From the NCBI GenBank assembly GCA_016758965.1, contig JAEPRB010000040.1:62001-126000 (forward strand): a stretch of 64,000 nucleotides of DNA, written 5' to 3'. The first letter of the stretch is position 1; every line of letters begins with the position of its first letter. A program made the translations under genes and the position numbers. The notes under the pieces are model-generated. The model worked only from the letters and a program-made list of their open reading frames with translations. It made no database searches and was not told the DNA's origin. The stretch comes from Circinella minor. Lineage: Eukaryota; Mucoromycota; Mucoromycetes; Mucorales; Lichtheimiaceae. Shown piece by piece: positions 34,801 to 47,200 of the stretch.

Positions 34801-35767
34801 AATAAACAGAATAGCATAAAAAGACTGTGTTTTTCGATCTGGATCTTAATCTGTTTGTGTTTACAAAAAAAAACCAACACAAAAAAAAAAGATATCTTGG
34901 AATGAACCGTGATTCTTGAAAGAGAGAAAACAGGTATACAAAAAGATTTAATAGAAGTAACAGTTTTCCTATCATCGACGTCTTTGTGTTGGGTTACGCA
35001 CATGATAATTAACTCTGTGTGGTACAATATTTCTTTTAGAAATTAACTGTGCGCGTGACATATAGAGAAACTACAAAATTCCTTTTTTGGATGAGATTGT
35101 CAAGAATATTGCGAACGATATATTATTGCTGCTTATCTTGCTAAATAGAAATATTGGAATGGAGATACAAAGAAGAAAACAAAGATACACACTTATTTTA
35201 TATACATGTACTCACGTTCTCATAATCTCATTTTAATCCGAGAATGTATTGTATTATGTTGTAGTAATATCACTATTATTATTATTATGTGCTGTGTGAA
35301 CACTATATTATTTACGTATCACCACTGTATCGTATAGGTCTAAATAGCGACAAGAATAATAATGAAAAGTTAAAAGAAAATGTTAATACATAAATGAATA
35401 TTCAAATACTGGCTTTATTAAATGCAGTAGCGTATAAGCATGACAGCTTATATATGGAAAAGACCGATCCGGCCTTTTTTTATTTATTACTATATGACCA
35501 AATAGTAGCACTATTATTATTAGTGTACTATATTGCAGTTAGCTAATACCAACTCTCTGGAACGACATGTACTTTTTTTCTTTCCTTTAAAAAAACACAC
35601 TTTTATTTGTGATAACGAATAGATAAAAGCTTTTGAGTAGATCAGAAAATAATCTCACGCTCTTTTCTTTTTCTTCTTCTTTTTACTCTTCACTCTAGTA
35701 TTCTTTCTGTCAATCTCCCACATTTCACTCTTATTGTACTCGCTTTAATTACTCTCCTTCTTTTATT
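28896..35767. other. A+T-rich gene desert, 6.9 kb
   Basis: No frame in this stretch shows conserved motifs, a plausible exon chain or biased codon use; the longest are under 95 codons. It holds homopolymer A and T runs and a degenerate direct repeat at 29953-30290. The last 0.2 kb (CT-rich, 35660-35760) is the leader of the amino acid permease. It could be decayed transposon DNA, but I cannot name any remnant. Confidence 0.5.
29953..30290 (+). repeat. Degenerate direct repeat, unit about 107-111 bp
   Basis: GATAGAAGAC recurs at 29953, 30165 and 30276, and GTCCCAAACAAGTATGTCCA at 30091 and 30198 (107 bp apart). Each is preceded by CATTTAAnCGCAT-like or AATTTATCG-like sequence. Two good units and a more distant third; copies have diverged by substitutions and small indels, so the array is old. 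Confidence 0.7.
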
Positions 35768-38017
35768 ATGGATGATAGCAAGTATGAGGTATCTCATGGC
35801 GCTGATATAAGTATTGTAGAAACCGGTGCTAAACATTCTTCAGGGGGTGGTCTCTTCGATAACATTCAAGCACGTTACGCCAAAGTTGATCCTGCAAGTT
35901 ATTTACGTCGTCCGGACGAATCTGGTACTCAGTATTGGGGCCGCCGTCTTGGTTCTTTAAAACCCGTTGAACTTTTACTTGCCGAATATGCTAATACTGA
36001 ACTTCGCCAGTATTTGAATTGGTGGCAACTAACTTTTATTGGTATTGGTGCCATTATTGGAACAGGTATAGAATTTTTCTTTTTGTTTTTGAAAACTTCA
36101 CTATCAAAGAAATGAATTCTAAAAGTCATTAAATTGATATCTTTTTGCTGCTAGGTATTTTCGTATTATCTGGTCAAGCAGCAGCTCAAAATGCAGGTCC
36201 TGCCGTTACTATCTCTTTCTTGATTGCTGGAATTGCTTCTGGTAAATATATGCGTATATATAACTACTAATAACGACTTAAGGGAGAAAAAAAACTAAAC
36301 AATCAATCGTTGAATATTAGCTTTTGCTGCATTGAGCTACTCTGAGTTGGCTTCTATGATTCCAGTATCTGGTTCCGCTTACACTTATGCTTATGCCACC
36401 ATGGGTGAGGTAAATATTCCTTTTTTTTATATGCGTATTACATATTGTCTCGTAAATTATGCTAAAAAAATATCGGTTTTCAACACCATTTCATATAGTT
36501 TGTTGGCTGGACTCTTGGCTGGGATTTAGTCTTAGAATACATGGTTGGTGCTGCTACTGGTAATGTTCTTTCCTATCTACTAATCGGTTTTACTCGATAT
36601 AGCTAGCTTACTTATAACTAACATTAAATAATAATAGTTGGTGTCGGCTGGTCTGGTTATTTCAAAAAATTCTTTGAGTTGTTTGGTATACAATTTGCTG
36701 ATAGTTGGACTGAGCCTACTGTTATTTGGGAAGAAAACCCAGCTCGTATCTATTATGAAGAAGGTCATGCATTTAACGTTCCTGGTTTTGTTGTAATTCT
36801 TCTTGTTACTGTCGTTCTTTGTGTTGGGTATGCCAATAACCTCCCTGTTTTCTACTTTTTATTTATATTACTACTTTAGTTATTTCTGTTTATATATTCT
36901 TACCTTATTTAATAATTACAATAGCATTCGACAAGCATCTTGGGTCAACTCTGTCATTGTCGTCATCAAACTTATAGTCGTAGTCTTGTTCATATTTGCT
37001 CTCTGTGGCTTTGTTGATCGTGATAACTATGTTCCTTATGTCCCACCAAACACTTCGGGCGATTGGCATTTCTTTGGTACGCCGGGTATATTTGCAGCGG
37101 CAACAACAGTTTTCTTTGCGTAAGATTTTTTTTTCCAAACTATCACCGAAGTTATTAAATGTTCGTTATATATTAACTTACACAAAAATAAATATAGCTA
37201 CATTGGTTTTGACTCTGTGACCACTGCTGCGATGGAAGCCAAGAACCCCAAACGTGATTTACCCATTGGTATCATTGGTTCCCTTGTTGTGACCACTATA
37301 TTATATGTTGGCTTCTGTACTGTCATGACTGGTGCTGCTAATTATACTGAGCTTAACACTTCCACACCTGTTATTACTGCTATTGAAGCCATTGAAGAAC
37401 GTACCGGAAAAAGTTGGATGTGGCTCAAGGTCATTACTGCTATTGGTGCTTTAGCCGGTTTATCATCTGTCCTCTTAATTACTATGCTTGGACAAACCCG
37501 TGTGTTCTACTCGATGGCCAAGGATGGTTTGGTTCCTTCCATTTTTGCCAAGGTTCATCCTCGGTTCAAGACCCCATACATGTCTACCATTCTTGTCGGC
37601 TCAATTACTGCCATTTTATCTGCCATTTTGCCCGTTGATTTGCTCGGTAACATGACCTCTGTCGGTACTTTGTTGGCTTTCTTCATTGTCCACTGTGGTG
37701 TGATTGTATTGCGTTTCACTCGTCCTGACGTTGAACGCTGGTTCAAGATCCCTGGCGGCAAATATTTGTTCATTGTCTTCCCCATCCTTGGCATGGTTAT
37801 CTGTGTACTTTTGATTGCTGTTGCTGAAGTATCCACCATTTGGCGTTTGTTCGTATGGATGGGTGTTGGATGGATAGTCTATTTCTCTTATGGAATCCGC
37901 CATTCTAAGTTACATCGTGATCCCATTGGTCGTTTTGCTGAAGTTCATGCTCATGTTGAACATTCAAACAACGAATCTTACCCAGTTCAAGATTATGACT
38001 ATCAAAACCGTAGTTAA
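35768..38017 (+). CDS. CAT-type amino acid permease (APC superfamily)
   Basis: Plasma or vacuolar membrane transporter for (probably cationic) amino acids. Seven exons: 35768-36065, 36155-36241, 36321-36409, 36499-36559, 36638-36827, 36925-37119, 37198-38017, giving 579 aa. The cytosolic N-terminus is followed by the APC helix-1 signature (IGIGAIIGTGIFVLSGQAA, split by intron 1) and ALSYSELASMIPVSGSAYTY in helices 2-3. FAYIGFD follows with the next exon, then TTAAMEAKNPKRDLPIGI, typical of the CAT family, then LGQTRVFYSMAKDGLVP and VHPRFKTPYMSTI. These motifs mark the CAT subfamily rather than the yeast YAT group. The C-terminal helices end with a short hydrophilic tail (QDYDYQNRS). All parts are present. 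Substrate is inferred only from the family. Confidence 0.93.
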
Positions 38018-38600
38018 ATTCCTCGTACAATCTCTCCCTATCCCTCTCTTTTCTTTTTTAGCTCCATCATACGCTTAGTTATCAATAACAAAAACTTCAA
38101 CCCTAATACTTTGATGTATATCCACAAAAACTGTCTTTTTTTTTGTAATAGTGTTAACATTTCACTCTTCTTTTCAATACATTATAATCTCTTAATACTA
38201 TTTTTTGCCTTTTACAGTTACTAATATATTTGAATTTTATTATAACTGAGATCATTTCATAGTCCAATACACTCACATATAAGAACAAGCTTATTTATAT
38301 ATATATATATTTTTGAAAAAAAAAAAAAAGAAAAAGAAAAAAAAAGTGTAAGGTCTATCAAAAAGAAAATTACTATATTTTAAGATAGTTAAATGATATA
38401 CAATTCGAATTTTTAAAAGGGGTTTTGTATATTGATGTCTTTTGTTGTTATGATAATGATAATAGGATGAAGAGAAAAATCTATATATTAAGCCATGTAA
38501 TCTTTTTCTTATTTTAATTGTAAATAAACGAAGCGTAAGGATTATTTGTTATATATCAAGTTATAACAAGTATGAATAAGAACAAAGAGTAAGGGTTTGT
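38018..38600. other. Convergent intergenic region, about 0.6 kb
   Basis: Between the 3' ends of the permease (+) and COX17 (-). It contains a (TA)n run near 38294-38310 and an A-rich stretch (38315-38346); no gene seen. Confidence 0.5.
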
Positions 38601-38804
38601 TTAGATCTTGAATCCAAGATCACGCATACACTTTAAGTGAGCATTAATAAGATCTTGACAATTTTCTTCACCGTTATCGAAAATACAACGATCACGGGCC
38701 TTTTTGGTTTCGGGACATGCACAACATGGCTTGAGTGGTTTTCCGTCAGCACCAATAGGTAATTCACCAGAATGAGTCGATGTGGTTTTCACAGGTTCGG
38801 CCAT
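38601..38804 (-). CDS. COX17: Cytochrome c oxidase copper chaperone Cox17
   Basis: Single-exon gene for 67 aa, the usual length. It carries Cu(I) to Sco1 and Cox11 in the mitochondrial intermembrane space for assembly of cytochrome oxidase. The [17 protein letters not shown] segment contains the copper-binding CC pair and the first Cx9C cysteines. The segment [21 protein letters not shown] supplies the second Cx9C, so the coiled-coil-helix fold and the Mia40 import route are expected. Start ATG at 38804 in good A-rich context. Nothing is missing. It is the third copper-pathway gene of the window. Confidence 0.96.
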   Translation of the reverse strand: MAEPVKTTSTHSGELPIGADGKPLKPCCACPETKKARDRCIFDNGEENCQDLINAHLKCMRDLGFKI

Positions 38805-40522
38805 GGCTGAGTAAGCGAAAGAATGTTTGAAAAAAAAAAAGTAAATTCAAAAAGACGCTGGTGTTGTAACAACAGTACATTTTTGCTTGACACACCTGCC
38901 TTTAGAACTTTTCTCCGCTTCGATTTTCCCGGTAAATCCCTATGCGTCATAAGTTGATTATTTTTGTTTTAATCCAGAAAAAAAATACAGAGTACCACCC
39001 TGCTTGGAATTTTGTAACTTGATTGATATAAATCCATGGATATGTAAAGACCAAAGAGCTACTTTGATTATATCATTTAGCAATGTAGAATGTGTATGTT
39101 CAAAAAGCGTTATAAAAAAGAAATAAAACCTTACGTTCTATGTAGGAATGTAGACTGTTTCACTCGATAATAATTGTGCGCTTACAATTGTTTATTGTAA
39201 AAACCGAATTGATTATTTTAGGTAGAAAAATATATACGATCAAATTTAGCCCTATAGGCAGGGATGTCATAAACGCCACAAATCACGCCATTGAGAAAAG
39301 TTGATATCATTCATCGCAATTATCTGATAATTAAGAGTTAGCTAGAAAATTGTCGTATTCGCATCAAATATATGTTATAAACCATCTTTTTAATGTTCTA
39401 TATTGGATAATGATTTTAAAAACCAAATCACATTTTTACTCATACCTACAATAAATGCTTCTTAGAAAAAGAACTTCCATACGAATACAATGATATATTT
39501 TCTCATAAGCTGACAATTGTATATAATTCAATAATGGGAATAAAAAGATAATAAATTTATTTTATATTTTTTCTTTTTACAGTTCCATTACATATGAAAA
39601 AGGACGATTGTTACTGTTAAAAATTAAACCACACTCAGTTTTTAAGAGTCACACAAAAAAATGTCAAAAACCATTTCTATCATGATCCGCACTCTGAATG
39701 TGACAACCGCCCGTCAAAGCTAAATCTGCCTTTGATTTTATGAGCACTCTTCTACTCGAGTAAAGGGTTGATAACCCAACATCCAGATAAACCACATCTT
39801 TACGGGGGGGAAAGGTAAGTGCTTACCGCAATAATAGTAACAAAAATATCGATGACGCTGACGATGGCAACGTGAGCTATTAGCGAAAAGTAACATCGTA
39901 CTTTTATTTCAGCAAATCTGCAGTTTCCTACATAGTTATAATTGATTTTATTAGAAGCCACCTGGGCTCAACATATCTGTAGTATCTGGAAACCAAAGCT
40001 GAAAATGTATTTTTCTGATTTTCGTTGTAAAAACTCATTGCGGAATACAAGTTTAACACATTGAACAAGTAGACGAAAACGAAGCACACTGTGTCGAGTA
40101 AAGTATTCCAACATATATTAATGAGAGATATTCCTACATTACTGGTTGTTGATAATAATACATTTAATACACTATTTATAAAGAAATTCTCAATTGGCTC
40201 ATATATTAATAATTTGAAACAAAAAGAGTGAGAATGTAAATTAAATAATGGTACATTTAATATAATGAGAGTTATAAAAATGGAAGTATTCAAAATGCGA
40301 TAACGCATAATTAAAAATGTTTACAGGAATAGATCCAAGACCGGAAAAGGCATTTCCGACAACAAAGTTCTCGTGACACCAGACAGTGGCCAATAGCAAC
40401 CATAGGCCCTTTTTTTACTGCTGTTTCGAATAAGGTGGGTTCATATTAATCCACATATTTACTCAGCTTTTCTATTTGTCAACACTTTTTTTTTAACCTT
40501 TCAACCTCGTTTATAATTTACA
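38805..40522. other. Divergent intergenic region, 1.7 kb
   Basis: Promoter space between COX17 (-) and the IML2-like gene (+). CCAAT occurs near 40390 (TGGCCAATAG), about 130 bp before the IML2-like ATG. The middle part is A+T-rich with no supported gene; a 126-codon minus-strand frame near 40000-40300 lacks conserved features. Confidence 0.45.
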
Positions 40523-43500
40523 ATGACAGCTGAAACGGTAGCAAATGACGGAGCATTCTTGGAACAAAAGCTAGAAGCTACTGATTTAAATGGCGAGAAT
40601 GACGAGGAATGCCCAGTAACTTTAATATCACCACCTTCTTCGACGTCTGAACAGGAAAATCACCATATTGCAGGTATCTATTATTATCATATACACATAC
40701 ATACATACACGCGCTATCAATTTTTTTTCCTTGAGGGCATGGGTTTTGCATGTTTTAACTTGATATATATAAATATATATAAAAAAACTATAATATAGAG
40801 GAAAGCCCCGAGGAAAATAAAGATACTGAAAAAGAAGAACAAGAACAAGAAGGCGGTGCTGCAGTAACGGCAGCAGTCGCAGCAGCAGTTGCAAGTGTAG
40901 GTCTTGGATCTGTAACAAAAATAACAACAACAGCGCCATCAGTTAAATATCGTCCTTCGCCAATCCAAACTGGAAAAATTGTTGATAGAGAACAAGCTGA
41001 GGAAAGAGATGGTATAAATGAGAATGAATCAGCTGGACCTCCACCTCCACCAAAAAATATGGCAGAATACTTAACACCTCCCACCCCTGGCGTTCTGCCG
41101 GTGGCAGATCCTAATTATCGTCGTCAACTTGAAGACGAAGAAATTATACAAGAAGAAAGCTCTCAATCAAATACATTTACACCTGCAAATATTGATGTGA
41201 AACAAATCAAGGCAAATTTGCTTGGTCCAAGAGAACAAGAAGCTGCAGGTAATGAAAAAAAAATCAAAACGTTTAGTCAATTAATGACGTTAAAAATTGT
41301 TCAGAAAAAAAATAAACGAAAGACCCTGACTATCGAGATATTTTTTTATCTCAAAAACATTACTAGATGAAACGATGGCACAAGGAATTTCTGCTTTGTT
41401 CAACAATAAATTCTCGCAAGCCAAGGGTATCTTTGAATCCCACGCTCATGAGTGAGTAGACTTATCAGCTGTTTAATTACTATTATCAATTCGATTTCAA
41501 CTATTAAAACTAACTTTCGATGGGTGGTTGGATAATGATTATAGGGATCTGCTACATTCACTTGGATTAAGTTCTATGGCATTCTTAAAAGGTAATTAAC
41601 ATAGTTGGGAAAAAGAATTGTAATGAATACGTTTTTCTTTAAAAAAATAGTTTATTTTTATTAATGATGTTATTTTTCTTGATAGCCATCACGGTAAGTT
41701 AGTTATATATTATGTTGCTTATTCCACACATTGCATTAAGAACTCATAACATCAGTTGGATATATAATTATAGTCAGCAAATCCGATAGATGCTGAGGTT
41801 GCTATAGCAACATTGACCGAAACATACCAGTTTGCTCAAGCACAAATCGAAGCAGCTCAAGCCAAAAAGCCATTCAAGGACACTGTATCACATATGTTTA
41901 CCAACTTGATGGGAAGTAATACCACTGGATTACCAACAAATACAAGACCATTAAACCAAGATCAACTTAAACAACAACCTAAATTTATGGCAAATGGAGC
42001 GTTACGTGCACATATTATTAAAGCCGAATGTGGATTACTTATGAGTATGATTCACATGTCACAAGAGACGGTTCTTGGATATTTAAAGATGGGATTAAAC
42101 TTACGTAGAGGTGATTATACATTCTTTTTTTTATATATTGATTTTATTGTAATATATGTTCTTACGCCTATAGTAAACTAAATGAAGAAACAAAAACTTA
42201 GCTTATACGAGTTACAGTCTTGTCTGGCAAGAATATAAGAGAATGGGACAAGAATTCAATCAACATATAGATAAGAATACTGTCAGCGCTATTCAGTTTG
42301 GCATTGGCTCAGTACATTTATTACTGTCATCATTACCACCGAAGATTCTCAAAATTGTTTCCGCTTTTGGATGGAATGCAGATAAGCATCTTGGTTTTGC
42401 ACTTTTAAAGTTATGTCTTGAAGGCAGATGCATCCGTGCTCCACTTGCATCGATGATGTAAGTAATAACTAACAATACGGCTTTTTTTGAGAGAGAGAGA
42501 GGGAAACAGTTTAATTATATCTGACATATAAATGTTTAAAATAGGTTACTTTCATACTACGTTATTTTGACATCGCATGCACCACTTATATTGAATGGTG
42601 CATTGATGCAACCCGCTGTTGATTGCTTGCTAGATGCACAAAAAACATACCCAAGCTCAGCGTTCTTTTTATACTTTGCTGGTCGCGTGTCACGACTTAC
42701 TCGTAGTATTGCACTGTCAACTCAATCATTCAACTACACCAGCGAAGTAAGTCGTGGAGAATGGGCCGAAGTATCAATGGGATTGCTTGCTAGTTATGAA
42801 ATTGCGTTCAATTCGGTCATGGAGCTGGATTGGGAATCAGCAGCACAACAACTCGCAGCCATTGCTCCTGCACATACGAAACCAGCATTTATCAAATATT
42901 TCTATGGCGCATGTATGGAAATGATGGGTAATAGAAGTGAGGCTATTTTGGCATTTGCGGAAGCACCCGGTCTCGTTGTTGGTGGTGGATCTCAAGTAGA
43001 ACAATTCATTACAAGCCGTTGCAAATTCTTTGAAAAAAGTGGTTATCAGGATCTGGATTTGGTACAACCGGCACTCGAGATATTATTGCTTTGGAACCTG
43101 CTCCCCAATATGAGTGATAAAGCATTGGATATTTGTCTTGCTAAAGTGGATGAGACACTCGACAAAATTTATGACCGAGAAAAGCAAGAATATCAAATTC
43201 GAACAGTGGAAATTGCTCCTGTTATTGCTCCACCCGATTATTATGATCAACGTGCAACGTTGTTACTTATTAAATCGTCAATATTAAATTCATTATCACG
43301 TGGTCGTGAAGCAATTCCACATCTTAATTGGATTTTAGATAATCGTGATCGAATCATTCACACTAAATGGGCTGTTCCATTTTCTTATTGGTATGAATGT
43401 ATAAGAAACAAAGAATTCATGGATTTTTCAATACGTAAACTAAAAGCTTTTTTTCTGCTTAGGGAATCCGGTGTTACGTGTTGGTGCATGGAGGAGCCTT

Positions 43501-43865
43501 CCCGTGCTCGCACATTATGGGAATCTGCTCTTAGTTTCTCAGGCTATCCCCTTGAATATCGATTGGCTATTGTGAGTAACTACTAATATAAGTCTATGAA
43601 TATATATATTATTAATTTGTTTCTACTCATAATAACTTACATCTTCGTTGTGTAGCGCTTGAATCTGGCAATCACTCACGCCAATGAGCTTGGTATTGTA
43701 GCAGCTCAGGCGCCAAAACCAGAAAAAGGAATTTCCACGCATGGTCGTAAGCGCTTATCCCTTGCAAGTAAAATATCACCGCCTGATTCTCCCGTATTGG
43801 ACAAGAGTAATAATCAATCCACATCCAAGATGTATAGCCCTCCAGCAAGTCCGACAATGTCCTAA
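40523..43865 (+). CDS. IML2: IML2/TTC39-family TPR protein (DUF3808)
   Basis: Member of the Iml2/TTC39 family; yeast Iml2 has been tied to clearance of inclusion bodies via lipid droplets, and the biochemical role is unsettled. About ten exons. The N-terminus is acidic and low-complexity (Glu-, Ala- and Thr-rich), then PPPPPKNMAEYLTPPTPG. The family core starts at TMAQGISALFNNKFSQAKGI and continues with DLLHSLGLSSMAFLKAIT, LRAHIIKAECGLLMSMI, FGIGSVHLLLSSLPPKILKI and SWxxxLxxDWxxA-like TPR helices in 42560-43390. An intron at 43391-43462 (donor GTATGA) joins PFSYW to ESGVTCWCM although the frame would also read through. The last exons give PSRARTLWESALSF, NLAITHANELGI and a Ser/Pro-rich tail. 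Complete. Confidence 0.87.
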
Positions 43866-43983
43866 AGAATAGGGAAATAACATCTAATTCGTATACGTAC
43901 TAATTTTTTTTTGTGATTACTATTCCAACTAATTATCTTAGTTTATTTTTATTAGTTTCGTTATTAATGGCCTTTATATATAT

Positions 43984-44038
43984 ACTACTACTATTACTAC
44001 TATTACTACTATTACTGCTATTACTACTGCTATTGTCA
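43984..44038 (+). repeat. Imperfect (CTA/TTA/CTG)n trinucleotide microsatellite
   Basis: About 18 triplets of the type CTACTATTA in the short convergent spacer between the IML2-like and BRE4-like genes (43866-44229). It lies in 3' untranslated space; no coding effect. Confidence 0.75.
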
Positions 44039-44229
44039 ATTATGTATTTTTTTGTATTCAATCATATATACACTATATATATATTTGCTATCATCATGCA
44101 CTGAAAAAATCTGAATATCAATTTGACACCATATTTTTATTGTACATTTTAAATCATATATGGGAATAATGCAATGTGGAATAATAATTTATTTTTACAT
44201 CAATGTTAATGTTCTCAAAACTACGTAAT

Positions 44230-47200
44230 TTATGCTGATAGAAGTGGATTTTGTTGTTTCTGTTGATCAATTGAAGGTATACCCCCACGTTGTTGGGTCA
44301 TTTGTGAAACATCCAATAGTCCAAAACAGCGTGCCCAATTATCTTCAGAAACCAAAGTACCGTACAGTCCCTTCATATTTTCACCGAGCTATCAAAAACA
44401 ATACAGTATATATAATATAGTTTTAATAAATATATTTCTGATAAGCATATACCAGCTGTTTTATCCCATTTTTTCATTTTTCCGCTCATACAGTGCATGT
44501 CAACATTTACCTTATCAAGCTCCTGAATAATATTTTCCATCATAGCTACATAGGCATAGTAGACCATGTAACTATCATCTGAAGACACGTTCGCTGAAGG
44601 TAATATCTGTTCAAGTTTAGACATCAGGACCTGGCGTGATACCTCAGCTGCTGGTAAATACGGCGGTAAAGGCGTCTTGAGCTGCAATGCAGATGCCAAA
44701 AGGTAAAAATACAACAGAATATTGCCTGCCATATCCATCCACTCTTTGCTTGCTGGCAACATCAAAGATCGACGTACTTGAATTGCCCACACATCCTTCA
44801 AAATAACAATTCGCATCGATAAAAATTTGTCCAATATACTTTGACATGATGTTAACATATCATCATATTTCTTAACAGGGAACGGGCCTTTGAGGCGTGG
44901 CTCATTTGGTGCATGCGTAAGTAGTTCTTGAAGACTAACCAAGCTGACTTGAAGGGCCAATTCGACCTTCTGAAACTGCGCTGCACGAATTTTATTCCGT
45001 TCCGCAAGCGCTTCCATTTGCTCTGGTGTTGGGGTATAGTCGGATCGATCTTGGGTATCATAAAACATTTCTTCAATTAAAAGGGAATATACATCTTCGC
45101 TCGTATTGGCTGTAGTCTCAGAGTAGACAGCAATAAGCTGTTTGTATAGCCAGGAAAGATGTAAAAGAAGATCAGATAGACCCTTTCTTAATTCCTTTCT
45201 TGCTTCGTATGGCCAAATATATGAAGTTACAATAAGGCCTGCAGAACGTCCATTTGTTAGAATTTTCTTTTATATGTTCATTAAGTTTAGAAACATAATG
45301 CATAATAAGAACTTACCAATAATAACTCCTAAAGATACAGAAACACATCGTTTCCAAGCCAGCTCAATAACATAGGCAGTCGGATAATCTTCTCGATGAT
45401 TGTAGCTATATAGCACGATAAGATTGTATGCAAGAAGAGCAAATTGTCCAAATCGCCCATGTTTGTGATTTAAAATAATATAAAAACACGGGATTGAAAA
45501 TGCCCATGTGAGCAAAAGTAAAATAGCAGGGTATCCTTGGAAAAGGGTATAAATGACAGCAGCGACAATACATCCTAGAATTGTTGCTACGACACGAAGA
45601 ACACAAATAACATTGGTACCACCGACAGTTGGTGAGCATACAGCCATAATCTACATACATAAAATGTAGATATTATTAGTTAATGGAGTTATATAATATA
45701 TGGTAGAAGAACAATAATGAGCTATAAAAATATGATTATTTACCGTGACTAAAGTCCATTCCATACGAAACTCGTGGAAATATTTTTGTGTTGCTGGTAT
45801 AAACGCCAACATTGCAACAGCGACAGTCACAACACTTGTTTTAATAGCATATTTGACTGTGTGCTGTCTGAATAGTGAGAAGAAACTCCAAAGTTTCAAA
45901 AAGAATTTGCGGATTTGAGTTGTAGGCGAAGGGGTCTGCAAAGTGTTATGGGTATTGTGATTATTAGGAACAAAAGTTTCTTCGGCGACCTTTTCATTCG
46001 AAGGAAGTTCATCACCTGGTTGACGTGGTCTCGCTAAAATAATATATACACATAATTTGGTTAATGCTCAACTTAAAAAGAACACTACTAGAGCTTGCAA
46101 TAAAAAAAATGAGTTTTACCAAACATCAGCTGAATAACAGTCTTCAATCTTTTTAGGGGATTAGCTGGAATCTCATGTTCATGACCGTAAATACTTTCGA
46201 CATAACCAGTAAGTATGACGAGTTCTTTCGCAAACTCAACCATGCAAAATACAAAAAAGTACACCAAAAATACGTCTTCAGCAGGGAATTGTTTCATAAG
46301 ATATGAGTGTAATTGACTTGGATCCATTTTTTGCCAAGATTCCTTTCGTTGTCTTTTACCTCCTTGTTTCTTGCGACGATACAAATGTATCAGAGCACGT
46401 TGCTGAGATTCTTCAAACACCTCTAAAGCCATATTAATATTTTGTTTCATCATTTCAAAGGATGGTGTTCGACTTGTAACGTTTCCAGTAAATCGCGCTT
46501 GGATATGGATTATAGTTTGTTTACATGTGTATGCTAAGGATTTCATGGGTGCTCTAATGGTACGAATAAATTGAACTAGTGCACCCTCAGCTATGTCGTC
46601 ATCGTCAGCTTTTCCTTCTTCAAATTCGTCGCTCCAGGACGGTTGAGCCTCAAGCGGTGACTCAGGTACTGTGCCCAAATCGTGTGGATGACGATATGGT
46701 ATACTTGTAGATGATAATTCACGTTCCATGTGAACAGCAGAGGTTGGGCTCTGAACTGCTGAATCGATGCCTTCAATATGAAACAGATTATGTTCCATAC
46801 TATGTTCTCGACGTAATTCATTCTCCATTTTTCGCCGTTGACCGTCTGCTTTTACATTAATGGTTTCTCGTCGTTGTTGTTGTTGCTGTTTTGGTTGCTG
46901 TGGTTGCTGTCCCGGCTCAGCCCTCAAAACAGTTGCTCCCTCATTTTTTGACTCCTGCATGGCTTCAAATTGAAGACCACAACTGCTACGCAAACCACTT
47001 ATATGCTGTGCAAGTCGTTGCAGACTAGTGACCGTTTTATCATATCCATTGGCATGACACCACATTTCCATACTGTAGAATTCAAGCTTGGCTTCTTTGA
47101 GTGAATTTCGTAATGCAACAAAACTACTGCGGTGTGATTTGATAGCATCTTCAAGCGATTTGTTGGCTGTAAATTCAGGAAGGTCCGCGTCAAGTAAAAA

